From Chitinophaga terrae (ex Kim and Jung 2007) (GTDB lineage Bacteria > Bacteroidota > Bacteroidia > Chitinophagales > Chitinophagaceae), in the NCBI RefSeq assembly GCF_900107795.1, contig NZ_FNRL01000025.1, positions 1 to 64,000 of the forward strand: a stretch of 64,000 bases of DNA, given 5' to 3'. Shown piece by piece: positions 43,478 through 52,801 of this stretch. Position 1 is the stretch's first letter. Every line of letters starts with the position of its first letter. Position numbers and translations under genes: made by a program. Under the pieces are notes generated by a model that was not told where the DNA came from, ran no database searches, and saw only the letters and a list, made by a program, of their open reading frames with translations.

Positions 43478-45658
43478 ATGTTTCGAATAATTCCACTATT
43501 GTGTTGTTGCCTGTTTGTATTACCGTTGTCGGCGCAAAAGAAGAACGACGCTTACCAGTTACAGATAAAGAAAACCAATTCTCCCGTAAAGATCGATGGG
43601 GTAATAGATGAAGAAGCCTGGCAGCAGGCGCAGGTAGCAAGCAACTTCCATATGGTGCTGCCTATGGATACGAGCGCTGCCCGTTTGCGTACTGATGTAA
43701 GGATGACGTACGACGATAAATATCTTTACCTGGTAGTGGAGAATTTCACGGAGGGGGATGGACCTTATATGGTAGAATCATTACGCCGTGACTTCGCGTT
43801 TCTGAAAAACGATAATTTCCTCTTATTCATGGACCCCTTCGACGATCAGACGAATGGATTTTCGTTCGGGGCCAACGCGGCAGGAGCGCAATGGGACGGA
43901 CTGATGTACGATGGCGGAAAGGTAGACCTGAGCTGGGATAACAAATGGGTGTCTGTTGTGAAGAACTACCCTGATAAATGGGTATTTGAAGCGGCTATTC
44001 CTTTTAAAACGATACGGTATAAAAAAGGCATCACCAAATGGGGAATTAACTTCAGCCGGAATGATCTGAAAACTACGGAGAAGTCGGCCTGGGCGCCGGT
44101 ACCGCGGCAATTTGCCACGGCTTCTTTAGCTTATACAGGCAACCTGGTATGGGATAACCCTCCGCCGGCGGCGGGACCTAATATTTCCCTTATCCCGTAT
44201 GTGCTGGGAGGTTTGTCGAAAGACTATGATAAGCAAACTACCACGAAATACAGGAGAGATGCAGGGATAGACGCCAAAGTAGCGGTTACTTCTTCCCTGA
44301 ACCTGGACCTGACGGTGAACCCTGACTTTTCGCAGGTCGATGTAGATAAGCAGGTGACCAACCTGGATAGGTTTGAATTGTTCTATCCCGAAAAGAGGCA
44401 GTTTTTCCTGGAGAACGGAGACCAGCTGTCCAACTTCGGGTATAGTACCATACGGCCGTTCTTTAGCCGCCGTATCGGGTTGGGAGGAGTGCCGATACGT
44501 TTCGGCGCCAGGTTAAGCGGTAAACTGAATAAGGATTGGAGAGTGGGTATAATGAATATGGAAACCGGGAAGCAGGAGGAGACAGGTCTGCCTGCCCAGA
44601 ATTTTACGGTAGCCGCCATCCAGCGCCGGGTCTTTTCACGGTCGAACCTGGGATTTATTTTTATCAACAAAGAGTCTATCAATTATACGCCCGACAAAAC
44701 TTCCGGCCTGCCGGTCTATAACCGTTATAACCGTAATGCCGGCTTCGAATACAACCTGGCCTCTTCCAACAACTTCTGGACGGGGAAGGCAATGGTGCTG
44801 AAATCGTATACTCCCGGTAAAAGCGGGCATGACTGGGCGCATGCGGCCAACCTGCAATACACCAGCAAAACATGGAATATTGGCTGGCAGCATGAGTATG
44901 TAGGGAGCAATTACAATGCGGAGGTTGGATATGTTCCGCGGCAGGGGTATGTAAAAATAGCCCCGCAGATCACCCGTTTGTTTTTTCCTGTATCGGGGGC
45001 TGTGCTGAGCCATGGACCGCAGGTTACCAGTACCTGGTTCTTTGATGAACACGGGCTTTCGCGTACCGATAATGAAACGATGTTAAACTATGGGATCGTG
45101 TTCCGTAAACGGAATACCCTGAACGTCTGGGCGTCTAATACGTATATTAAACTGCTGTCGTTTTTTGATCCAACCAACCTGAATAAAGATACCCTGGCGA
45201 GAGGAAGCCAGCATAACTGGAATACCATTGGAGCAGACTATGTATCCAAGCCTCAAAGCCTGTTTACCTATGCGTTGTCGGCCCGTTACGGAGGGTATTA
45301 CGATAATGGCCATCGCCTGATGACCAATACAGAGTTAGGCTACAGGTTCCAGCCGTATGTAAGTATCGCCTTAAGCGCTAACTATAACTATATCCAGCTG
45401 CCAAAGCCCTGGGGAAATACTTCTTTCTGGCTGGTGGGACCCCGTTTGGATGTAACCATGACCAATACTTTGTTCTTTACGGGCTTTATGCAATACAACG
45501 GGCAGCAGAAGAATATGAACCTGAATACAAGGTTCCAGTGGCGTTACAGGCCAGCTTCAGATCTTTTTATTGTTTATACGGATAATTACCTGCCCGACCC
45601 CTTTTACGTGAAAAACCGTGCCCTGGTACTTAAGCTGGTTTATTGGTTTAATATTTAA
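43478..45658 (+). CDS. DUF5916 outer membrane protein with CBM9-like domain
   Basis: This 726-residue protein has a signal peptide (1-19, VLPLSAQ). A CBM9-like carbohydrate-binding domain follows (about 25-215, with SPVKIDGVIDEEAWQQA and AAIPFKTIRYKKG). The C-terminal DUF5916 beta-barrel region has the marker LDLTVNPDFSQVDVDKQV and YPEKRQFFLENG. It ends in the aromatic-rich LVYWFNI typical of outer membrane proteins. The family is common in Bacteroidota; binding of a sugar ligand is expected from the CBM9 module. No partner gene is evident; it follows GH20 in the same direction but across the palindrome. Confidence 0.9.
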   Translation: MFRIIPLLCCCLFVLPLSAQKKNDAYQLQIKKTNSPVKIDGVIDEEAWQQAQVASNFHMVLPMDTSAARLRTDVRMTYDDKYLYLVVENFTEGDGPYMVESLRRDFAFLKNDNFLLFMDPFDDQTNGFSFGANAAGAQWDGLMYDGGKVDLSWDNKWVSVVKNYPDKWVFEAAIPFKTIRYKKGITKWGINFSRNDLKTTEKSAWAPVPRQFATASLAYTGNLVWDNPPPAAGPNISLIPYVLGGLSKDYDKQTTTKYRRDAGIDAKVAVTSSLNLDLTVNPDFSQVDVDKQVTNLDRFELFYPEKRQFFLENGDQLSNFGYSTIRPFFSRRIGLGGVPIRFGARLSGKLNKDWRVGIMNMETGKQEETGLPAQNFTVAAIQRRVFSRSNLGFIFINKESINYTPDKTSGLPVYNRYNRNAGFEYNLASSNNFWTGKAMVLKSYTPGKSGHDWAHAANLQYTSKTWNIGWQHEYVGSNYNAEVGYVPRQGYVKIAPQITRLFFPVSGAVLSHGPQVTSTWFFDEHGLSRTDNETMLNYGIVFRKRNTLNVWASNTYIKLLSFFDPTNLNKDTLARGSQHNWNTIGADYVSKPQSLFTYALSARYGGYYDNGHRLMTNTELGYRFQPYVSIALSANYNYIQLPKPWGNTSFWLVGPRLDVTMTNTLFFTGFMQYNGQQKNMNLNTRFQWRYRPASDLFIVYTDNYLPDPFYVKNRALVLKLVYWFNI

Positions 45659-45807
45659 CTAAAAAAAATATTAACGTTTAGATTGTATTAACACTTCGGT
45701 TTGATAATACCGTTATCATTGTATTACAAAATCGTGAATTTGAGCTTTGGAACAGTTGTATATATATTGATTGAAATTTTTCATTTACTATCGTTGTGAA
45801 TACAAGC

Positions 45808-45838
45808 CCCCTATGGTTTTTACCATGGGGATTCCTTT
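45808..45838 (+). terminator. Hairpin after the DUF5916 gene
   Basis: CCCC plus ATGGT (45808-45817, with one T bulged) pairs with ACCATGGGG (45822-45830) and is followed by a T-rich tract. It also spans the first possible ATG of the downstream gene, which supports the later start at 45853. Confidence 0.5.
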
Positions 45839-45852
45839 TAAAACCTGAATTT

Positions 45853-47208
45853 ATGCGCCGGATTACACCTTTGTTGCTCCTGGTAGGTAGCTTGTTATCT
45901 ATCAGCCCCCTGACCGTCTTATCCCAACGATCCGCTATTCTGACGGGTAGGACAACTGACCATCGATTGCAAAAGCTATCTGTCTCCTGGTGGCAGGATG
46001 GTAGTTTTATCCCTTCGACCATGAGCATCGCGGAAGGAAGCGATTCCTTTTATTTCAAGATACCTGTAACTGCAGGTAAGCCGCTGTTCTATTACCTGGA
46101 AGGAAGCGGCACACAACCTGTTTTCGGACTGATAGAAGCTGGAGACAGCCTTTATTTTAAACAACTGCCCGACAGCCTGCAGATAACAGGAAAAGGCGCT
46201 GCAGCCAGCCGGTTGATGAATATGATACAACGGTTGCAGGATGGAATTAAGCCAAACGGAACGGATGCAACATCCCTGCAACGGTTATACAGCGAGCAAA
46301 TAAAAGTGGCGGCAACGGTATTGCAACAGAACAAAAACAGTATAAATGAAACTGTTTATAAGTTACTGGAAGCGCATACCATGTCGGGGCCCGCAACCAG
46401 GTTAACTGGGATGATCTGGAAGGTGCCTGCTAACCCGGATAGTACCCTGGAAGAAAGGCAGGTAGATTTTTACAGGCGGGATATTTTGCCGGCATTACCC
46501 GTGATTGAAGTGAATGAAACAACGGTAACGTCTACACGCTTTGTTAACTACCTGCTGCAAAAATCGGAAGTCGACTTTTATATCAAGCATCGGTTTGAAT
46601 CCAATACCACAGCGGTTTATGATTGGGTGAAGCAGCACTACGCAGGCAGGGTGCGCGATAGGTTGCTGGCACAAACATTAATACAGGGATACGCTGCTGG
46701 AAATATGCCTGAAGAACAGGAAACTTGTGTTAAAGACTATCTTTCCATTGCAGTGGACTCGGCTTGCAAACAGGCTGTGGCCAGGCTTTACGGCCGAACG
46801 AAAAAAGGATTGAGCAGGGGAGCGGCAGCGCCTTCATTCAATCTTCCTGATGCTTCAGGTAAACTTGTAAGTTTACCGCAGTTCCTCGGAAAAGTAGTGC
46901 TGCTGCACTTTTACGACAGTGACACAATAGTATCAGGCGAGTTGATAGCTTTGAAAAAATGTTTTGATGATAAAGATGTGAGTTTTGTAAATATAGGCAA
47001 TCGTGCTATGGCAGAAGGTTTGCCAGGTATGCAGTTGTTGTTGGATGACGCATCTAAAGCAATATTATCGCAGTATGAGATTAACAGGTATCCTTCTTTC
47101 ATAGTAGTAGGAAAGGATGGAAAAATATTTGCAACGAAACCCCCAAACCCTTTGTCAGACCACGGTACAGCCTTGGCTAACATTATCTATGAAGCATTAT
47201 TGCAGTAG
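45853..47208 (+). CDS. TlpA-like thioredoxin-fold protein without CXXC
   Basis: This 451-residue protein is read from Met20 of the open frame (45853), which starts a strong signal peptide. The N-terminal DUF4369-like domain (about 25-130) and helical middle lead to a C-terminal TlpA/AhpC-type domain (about 325-450). That domain has AAAPSFNLPDASGKLVSLP, YEINRYPSFIVVGKDGKI and the cis-Pro loop. The redox centre position reads HFYDSDTIVSGELIALKK, with no Cys. Such Cys-less relatives exist in Bacteroidota and probably have no disulfide reductase activity, so a binding or structural role is likelier. Confidence 0.85.
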   Translation: MRRITPLLLLVGSLLSISPLTVLSQRSAILTGRTTDHRLQKLSVSWWQDGSFIPSTMSIAEGSDSFYFKIPVTAGKPLFYYLEGSGTQPVFGLIEAGDSLYFKQLPDSLQITGKGAAASRLMNMIQRLQDGIKPNGTDATSLQRLYSEQIKVAATVLQQNKNSINETVYKLLEAHTMSGPATRLTGMIWKVPANPDSTLEERQVDFYRRDILPALPVIEVNETTVTSTRFVNYLLQKSEVDFYIKHRFESNTTAVYDWVKQHYAGRVRDRLLAQTLIQGYAAGNMPEEQETCVKDYLSIAVDSACKQAVARLYGRTKKGLSRGAAAPSFNLPDASGKLVSLPQFLGKVVLLHFYDSDTIVSGELIALKKCFDDKDVSFVNIGNRAMAEGLPGMQLLLDDASKAILSQYEINRYPSFIVVGKDGKIFATKPPNPLSDHGTALANIIYEALLQ

Positions 47209-47428
47209 TGTTTTTTTACTTCTTCCACCAATAAAAAGTGCACATAAACGTTTAATAAAAGTACGCAGATCAATAGCGTTGATGTAACAGACCCGCAGCC
47301 TAGTTTAGCGAAATGTATTTAAACCAGTTTCTTAATATTTACATTTAAATATATATATGATAATGCTGGTTTAATCGGTGCAATTGCCGTAAATTCAATA
47401 TATAACCGTTAAGACCCCTCTATGCCAC

Positions 47429-47704
47429 ATGCCAAAGCGTTATTTTGACAGACTGCAGACCATTGATTACCTTATCAGGATCAAAGGGACCGGTAAGCCC
47501 GCTCAGTTAGCCAAGCGGCTTCGTATTTCCGAAAGAACACTCTATGAATTCCTCAAAATGATGAAGGAGTTAGGTGCTCCAATTGAGTACGACCGGTACA
47601 AAGAAAGCTACTATTACTCAGAAAAAGGCGGATTTAACGTCAGGTTCTCCAAAAACCTGATCCCCGCGGGTATGATGTTGCTTTTCTTCCTGATTTCATG
47701 GTAA
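47429..47704 (+). CDS. Small HTH-domain DNA-binding protein
   Basis: This 91-residue protein carries an HTH (DeoR/HTH_11-like) at about 10-50, KGTGKPAQLAKRLRISERTLYEFLKMMKELG, followed by YYYSEKGGFNVRF. The family is a compact Bacteroidota HTH group with no effector domain. The last residues (MMLLFFLISW) are hydrophobic. It precedes a terminator at 47873 and then a LytTR-type regulator gene. It is probably a local transcription regulator. Confidence 0.8.
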   Translation: MPKRYFDRLQTIDYLIRIKGTGKPAQLAKRLRISERTLYEFLKMMKELGAPIEYDRYKESYYYSEKGGFNVRFSKNLIPAGMMLLFFLISW

Positions 47705-48124
47705 TAAGTTGGTCCGCGCAAAACGTTGTTAACCAATTGTTCTAACGTTGTTGCGCCTACGATACCCGCTGTTGCCGGGTTTAGATCTGATTGCGCAGCT
47801 GTAATTACAGTTGTTACTGGATCTTTTATGTAATTCACCTGAAGGTGAACTGGCACTGTTTTGCCCTAATCAAGGCAAGCCGGCAGCCGGTTCGCCTTTT
47901 TTTCGCACTTAACATTGAATTAACTATTCGATAGATTTTTAAGCTGAAATTTAATGACGAAAAGAGAGTCACCTTGTTAGATGGATAACAGCATTATTCT
48001 TTTCGTATTGCGGTTTAGATTAGATTTTAGTTTTAATACGCGGGTCTCTCTTTAGTCACCTGCCCCATTTTTTCGTCTACCTGCCTGCAATAGAGAGACT
48101 ATTATTAGGCACAAAAACAGCTAT
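47705..48124. other. 420-bp gap with a terminator and short repeats
   Basis: After the HTH gene there is about 165 nt of sequence before the terminator at 47873. The minus strand there holds an 80-codon GTG-start frame (47614-47856) overlapping the HTH gene, which is not convincing. Between 47912 and 48124, repeated GTCACCT and AGAGAG-type words occur ahead of the LytTR regulator gene. Nothing was recognised as a gene. Confidence 0.5.
47873..47903 (+). terminator. Intrinsic terminator downstream of the HTH gene
   Basis: AGGCAAGCCGG (47873-47883) pairs imperfectly with CCGGTTCGCCT (47887-47897). A T-run (47897-47903) follows. Confidence 0.75.
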
Positions 48125-48817
48125 ATGGCATTGAACTGTATTATCATCGGAGCGGACCCACAAGGGTTCCATAAGCTGGAGAGCTATCTATGCGAAATCC
48201 CCGGCCTATACCTGATCGGACGATTTGCCACTTTCGAAGATGCAGATGAACTGATCGAAGAAGGCGTTATAGATATTTTGATAGTAGGCTTAATGGAAAA
48301 TGATCCGGAATTAGATACTGCTGCAATTGACTTGCTGCCCATTTTTGTTATGTTGTATGATGAAAGCCTTAAAGAAATAGTTGACCTCCTACCGGTCGGC
48401 AAACTAACGTTACCCATTACATTGTCAACCGTCAGCGATACATTTTTTCAAATAATCAACAAAATCAATATGGAAGGTATTCAGATCCCATCCCGCTTCT
48501 CTTCTTCCTTCAGCATCAGAACACTGGATCGTACAGAAAAAGTTCAGTATGCCGACCTGCAATATGTGGAAGTAATGAACGATCATATCATGCTTCATCT
48601 ATCCGATCAGAAGATCGTAACAGAAGAAACACTCGATGTTATCATAGCACGGTTGCCAGCCAATATGTTTATGAGAGTACACCGCTGGTTCGTGGTGAAC
48701 TTCAAACATATAGATCATATAGGTGAGAATTATGTAGCAGTAGCCGGCGGCGTACAGATCCGCCTTACATCGGCTACCCGGCAGGAATTGCTCAAGCGTT
48801 ACAAAGCGGTGCAATAA
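48125..48817 (+). CDS. LytTR-domain regulator with degenerate receiver
   Basis: This 230-residue protein has an N-terminal CheY-like fold (about 1-115) and a C-terminal LytTR DNA-binding domain (about 125-228, with YVEVMNDHIMLHL and FMRVHRWFVVNFKHID). The receiver has lost its key residues. The phosphoacceptor strand reads DILIVGLMEN with Gly where Asp is expected, and the first acidic pair is reduced to GAD. It is therefore unlikely to be phosphorylated, and no histidine kinase is adjacent. It may respond to another signal or act as a constitutive DNA-binding protein. It converges with the VirJ-like gene 2 nt away. Confidence 0.88.
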   Translation: MALNCIIIGADPQGFHKLESYLCEIPGLYLIGRFATFEDADELIEEGVIDILIVGLMENDPELDTAAIDLLPIFVMLYDESLKEIVDLLPVGKLTLPITLSTVSDTFFQIINKINMEGIQIPSRFSSSFSIRTLDRTEKVQYADLQYVEVMNDHIMLHLSDQKIVTEETLDVIIARLPANMFMRVHRWFVVNFKHIDHIGENYVAVAGGVQIRLTSATRQELLKRYKAVQ

Positions 48818-48819
48818 GC

Positions 48820-49515
48820 TTATTTATGTAAAGCTGCCAGTATCTTGTCTGCAACCCCATTGGCATCTTCGTCGTAATTATGGCCTCCCGGCAACACCAG
48901 TTTCTGGTATTGAACATGCAATGAGCCAACGTTAAAGTCTTTCTCTTCATCCCCAAATACCAGCAACAAAGGCTTATCCTGGATCTTGTTGATCTCCGAC
49001 AATACCGAGAACCCTTTGTTATTTGAGCGCCCCAGCATATCAGAAACATGTACTTCCAGGTCGGTATATGCAGAGGGCGACAGGAAAACCAGTTGCTTTA
49101 CTTCTGCGGCAGTAGCGGGAGGCAGGTTGGTGTAAACAAAAGACAATACATCCGCACCCAACGAATAGCCTACCAGTATCACACCGTTCTTGGTATTCCA
49201 TTGCGACTGGTAGTAATTAATAAGATCGGAAACGTCTTTGGCCGCCTGCTGAGGCGTTTTCTTATTCCAGAAATACTTAAGGGCATTTAACGCTACTACC
49301 GGGTAATTCCGCTGGTTAAAAGCGGAGATCATATTGGCAGAAAATTTCTTCATTCCGCCATCACCGGTAATATAAAGGATCAATGGCGCAGTAGTAGGGG
49401 AAGAAACGGGTGCTTTTACCAACGTCGGTAAACTGGTGACCTTATTTTGAGCAGCTGCAGTGGCCAGGCTTCCGGCAAAAAAACAGCAAAGAATTAATTT
49501 TCTAAACAATATCAT
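48820..49515 (-). CDS. AcvB/VirJ-like serine hydrolase
   Basis: This 231-residue protein is read from Met11 of the open frame (49515), which gives a clean signal peptide (LILCCFFAGSLATAAAQ). The alpha/beta hydrolase has LILYITGDGGMKKFS, NALKYFWNKKTP and the nucleophile elbow GYSLGADVL. These are AcvB/VirJ signatures. In Agrobacterium, AcvB hydrolyses lysyl-phosphatidylglycerol in the periplasm and its gene lies beside lpiA. Here an MprF/LpiA-like gene is immediately upstream in the same direction, supporting the same role. The protein probably removes amino acids from aminoacylated lipid. Confidence 0.88.
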   Translation of the reverse strand: MILFRKLILCCFFAGSLATAAAQNKVTSLPTLVKAPVSSPTTAPLILYITGDGGMKKFSANMISAFNQRNYPVVALNALKYFWNKKTPQQAAKDVSDLINYYQSQWNTKNGVILVGYSLGADVLSFVYTNLPPATAAEVKQLVFLSPSAYTDLEVHVSDMLGRSNNKGFSVLSEINKIQDKPLLLVFGDEEKDFNVGSLHVQYQKLVLPGGHNYDEDANGVADKILAALHK

Positions 49516-49570
49516 ATTTCCTATTAACGCTTGTCTATCCAACAAAATCCATTCCGCTATTGTTCGTCGG

Positions 49571-52150
49571 TTAGGGTTGCATCACTTTACTTAATGCTGC
49601 CGGAAGTTGGATCAGGTCAAAATCATGTTCGTAAACCAGGTATTTGTTGGTCCACTCTGTGGCATATTTTTCCTTGAACTCCCTCAATCCCTGGTAATGC
49701 CTGAAGAAGCGAAGTTTCTCGTAGGCGTATTTTACCATCTTTTCAGCGGTGTTCTGCGGCTGGCTGATACCCGACATCGGCACCATTCCAAGGTTCAGGT
49801 AATGCAGGTCTTTTGCCTGCGCATCCTGTATCAGTGCAATGATGAGGGCGTCCATCACCCCGCCGGGGACGTTGCTTTTTTTGCGGATCAGGTCATAGGT
49901 GCATTCGCCGGGCGCATAGTCGGGGATAATGTTCAGGAAAGCAACCACTTTTCCTTCACTGTCTGAAACGGTAATAACATCCTGCTCCCTGATCACTTCC
50001 GCATCAAAAAGACCCTGAGAAAAGGTTAACTCTTTTACCTCATACTGGTGCAGCCACTCATCGCTTACTTCTTTTAACTGGGCAACCAGTTCGGCAGGTT
50101 GCGGCGCCTTATGGAATGTAGTCACATATCCTTTTGCGGCCAGGCTGTTAAGTCCGTTGCGCAGCGATTTTTTGTCTTTACCGCTTAAAGTGAAATTGCG
50201 TATGTCCATAATGGCTTCCTGGCCTATCAGCATCTTCTTTTTCTTAAGACTGTTAAAGTAGTAGGTGCTGTCTTCATCCACGCGGTAGAAAGCAGGTCTT
50301 AATCCCATTTTCTTGCATTGCTGGTCGAATTCCTGCAATAAAGCGGTTTTATTTTCTTCTTTACAAACAGGTTCCTCCAGCACAATGGCGAAGCTGCCCG
50401 CTACACGGTAAGCTACAAAACCTTCATATTCTTCCGATACATACAGGATCTTATCCTGGCCTACTTTGAAATAATCCATAGGCGAATCGCCATACTGGCT
50501 TAAATAGAACCGTGCCTTTTCCAATGCATTGTTGGTGGGATGGGAAACCTGCAGGTAAGGCCTGATGATCGTGTAAAAGAGAAAAGCCCATGCGCTTACT
50601 CCCAGCACCCGCAGCGCCGACATGAATTCCCTGCCGAACCGTGTCAGCGGCCGCAGTCCATCATCTTCCAGCAACATAAAACAGTGGAAAGCATGGCGAA
50701 GCGATTGCTGCCAGGTAAAATCGATATTGAAATGACGGGCATTCAGGAAATAGAAACCAATGGTGCCGAAGATCAGCACAACAAAGAATGTGGCCACCGC
50801 CGTGACTATCCCAATATTAACCAGTTGAGGATTGCTTTTTACCCGGTATTGTTTGGATGTGATAAGCAGGATAATGCTGGTGATCAGCGCAAGGGAGGCT
50901 TCTTCGTAGTCCAGCGCTTTCCCTATGTGCCCGAAAACAGATAGCAGCGAAACGCAGAGGGCCACTATCCATGCGCTTCTGAGCCCGCGGATCAGGAAGG
51001 TGCCGGTTACCAGCAGTACCAGTCCGAGAAATACAACCAGCAAATTAGTGGCGTGTATAGAAGTGCCGGGTATGTATGCCCGCAGCAGATGCATGCGGTA
51101 GGCTAAAGGCGGCGTCAATACTGAAAAGATATTTACCATTCCCAGGAGGAAGATCAGGATAGGAGGGAGCAGGCGCAATACCAGTTCCCGGCCTTTAAGG
51201 GCGAAGGCGATCATTCCTGCAACCAGCGGCAGCCAGAATTCGAACAGCCTGAATAGCAAGGTGATTTCCAGCGCCTGTAAAGTAGAGTAGCCATAGCTGT
51301 TCAGGATAAAGGTGAGCGAAAGTTCAATGGCGCCCAGTCCTCTCAGGAATGGCGAAATGATCAGGAATATGGTAGCTACGATATATCCCACGCAGGAAGC
51401 TTCCAGAGAAGGAGGCGCTCCTACGGCCAGCATGCTGAGGTACAGATGCGCTACGCCGGCAATTTCTATCAATACGGAAGCCATTACCGTACCCATAAAA
51501 GCCGGCATTGATAACTGGAAAGTGAATATTTCATCTACCTGGTGTGCAGCCCCCGGAAAATACCTGGTAAGCAGCTGGTAAGCTTTGCCCTTTGTTTGCA
51601 TGGATCTTACCAGCAGCACAACGGCGCCGAGCAGTACGCAAATGGCTACAAGTCCCCATGCTGCATCCCGCATGCTGCCGGCATGAAGCATGGCATAGCC
51701 TACAACGGGGATACCTACCAGGAATACGGATAAAATCCCTACAAACCCGTAGATCCCGGAGGCCTGGTGTATTTGCTGTTTATGCAAACTGCTTCGTTTC
51801 AAACTTTGCGGCAGGTAAGCCAGGGAGCTGACGCCGCCTGCGGGAAGGAATACAGACAACAGGTTCCGTTTCAGAAAAAGTTCAATGCAACGCAACCAGT
51901 CGAGCTGTGCACCGATAGCCCGGAAACTGAAAACGTACATTCCTGCCTGTAATAGTATATAGGCCGCTGTTACAATCACCCCTATCACTACCCATTGGAT
52001 ATCGGCATTTTCAATGGCAGGGATCAGGGAATAGAGTTCGTGGCGCTGGGATCTGAAAAAATAAATAGCCAGTAAAATGAATAAAACGGCCAGCAACTCT
52101 TTTAAATGGAGTTTACGTAGAAAAGCTGCAGTAAAAATCTTTCTTGCCAA
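49571..52150 (-). CDS. MprF/LpiA-like aminoacyl-phosphatidylglycerol synthase/flippase
   Basis: This 859-residue protein has an N-terminal multi-helix flippase-type membrane domain (about 1-520). The C-terminal cytoplasmic DUF2156 GNAT-like transferase (about 540-850) has EGFVAYRVAGSFAIVLEEPVC, NGLNSLAAKGY and LHYLNLGMVPMSG. This is the MprF architecture, which uses aminoacyl-tRNA to attach Lys or Ala to phosphatidylglycerol and moves the product outward. That lowers membrane charge and protects against cationic peptides. The AcvB/VirJ-like hydrolase gene follows after 55 nt. The amino acid used is not visible from the sequence. Confidence 0.9.
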   Translation of the reverse strand: MARKIFTAAFLRKLHLKELLAVLFILLAIYFFRSQRHELYSLIPAIENADIQWVVIGVIVTAAYILLQAGMYVFSFRAIGAQLDWLRCIELFLKRNLLSVFLPAGGVSSLAYLPQSLKRSSLHKQQIHQASGIYGFVGILSVFLVGIPVVGYAMLHAGSMRDAAWGLVAICVLLGAVVLLVRSMQTKGKAYQLLTRYFPGAAHQVDEIFTFQLSMPAFMGTVMASVLIEIAGVAHLYLSMLAVGAPPSLEASCVGYIVATIFLIISPFLRGLGAIELSLTFILNSYGYSTLQALEITLLFRLFEFWLPLVAGMIAFALKGRELVLRLLPPILIFLLGMVNIFSVLTPPLAYRMHLLRAYIPGTSIHATNLLVVFLGLVLLVTGTFLIRGLRSAWIVALCVSLLSVFGHIGKALDYEEASLALITSIILLITSKQYRVKSNPQLVNIGIVTAVATFFVVLIFGTIGFYFLNARHFNIDFTWQQSLRHAFHCFMLLEDDGLRPLTRFGREFMSALRVLGVSAWAFLFYTIIRPYLQVSHPTNNALEKARFYLSQYGDSPMDYFKVGQDKILYVSEEYEGFVAYRVAGSFAIVLEEPVCKEENKTALLQEFDQQCKKMGLRPAFYRVDEDSTYYFNSLKKKKMLIGQEAIMDIRNFTLSGKDKKSLRNGLNSLAAKGYVTTFHKAPQPAELVAQLKEVSDEWLHQYEVKELTFSQGLFDAEVIREQDVITVSDSEGKVVAFLNIIPDYAPGECTYDLIRKKSNVPGGVMDALIIALIQDAQAKDLHYLNLGMVPMSGISQPQNTAEKMVKYAYEKLRFFRHYQGLREFKEKYATEWTNKYLVYEHDFDLIQLPAALSKVMQP

Positions 52151-52265
52151 GATGCGGTAGGTTTGGTTAAATGAGTTGTATTCGTAACCCGCAAAGTTAC
52201 GGCAACTTTTAGATGTCCCTTTTTCTGTTTACCAGTTTAAGCGGATTTTAATACTGCCTGGCAAC

Positions 52266-52298
52266 AAAAAAGCCAACTGTTTTACCAGCTGGCTTTTG
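52266..52298 (-). terminator. Intrinsic terminator after the UspA gene
   Basis: AAAAGCCA...CT pairs with AG..TGGCTTTT across a short loop with one mismatch. On the minus strand it is followed by U residues. Confidence 0.7.
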
Positions 52299-52326
52299 TT
52301 GTTTTATTGATTGTTGAGTGTTAAAA

Positions 52327-52800
52327 CTAATGTTCTGTGCTGTTGTAAGGTACCACCAGTACGGGGATGCGCGAATGGCGGATAATATACTCCGCGTTGC
52401 TGCCCAACAGCATATGATCGATGCCGGTTCTGCCGTGAGTGCCGGTAACAATCATGGATACACGGTTAGCCTCCGCCTGTGCCAGGATCTCTTCTTTCGG
52501 GTACCCGGTAGTGACTAATATCTGTATCGGGGTATCTGGATACTGCGCCTTATATGCAGCAAGCTGGTCTTCTACCTGTTTTACCCGTTCTGAAACATCA
52601 TCTACATAAACAGGACCGGTTTCCGGCAGTCCAACACTTATACCTAGTTCCACAACCGATAGCAGGATCACGCTCCGCTGCGAAGATTGTGCTAATTGTA
52701 CTCCTGTATGAATTACATGGCTGGAAAAGCTGCTAAGATCTACTGCAATCAAAATGTCTGACATACCTGTTGTATTATTGGTGAATAGTAATTCATTCAT
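52327..52800 (-). CDS. Universal stress protein (UspA family)
   Basis: This 157-residue protein has the UspA ATP-binding signature G-x2-G-x9-G-S in GTHGRTGIDHMLLGSNAEY, plus the opening DILIAVDLSSFSSH. It is a single-domain ATP-binding member. The TGA of the TetR gene is one base from the ATG at 52800, suggesting coupled translation. Met13 at 52764 would be the start typical of the family; both are possible. Function is general stress adaptation. Confidence 0.92.
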   Translation of the reverse strand: MNELLFTNNTTGMSDILIAVDLSSFSSHVIHTGVQLAQSSQRSVILLSVVELGISVGLPETGPVYVDDVSERVKQVEDQLAAYKAQYPDTPIQILVTTGYPKEEILAQAEANRVSMIVTGTHGRTGIDHMLLGSNAEYIIRHSRIPVLVVPYNSTEH

Positions 52801-52801
52801 G

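Noticed and set aside
47614..47856. 80-codon minus-strand frame overlapping the HTH gene
   Set aside because: GTG start, no promoter or recognisable family, and it overlaps the better-supported HTH gene on the opposite strand.
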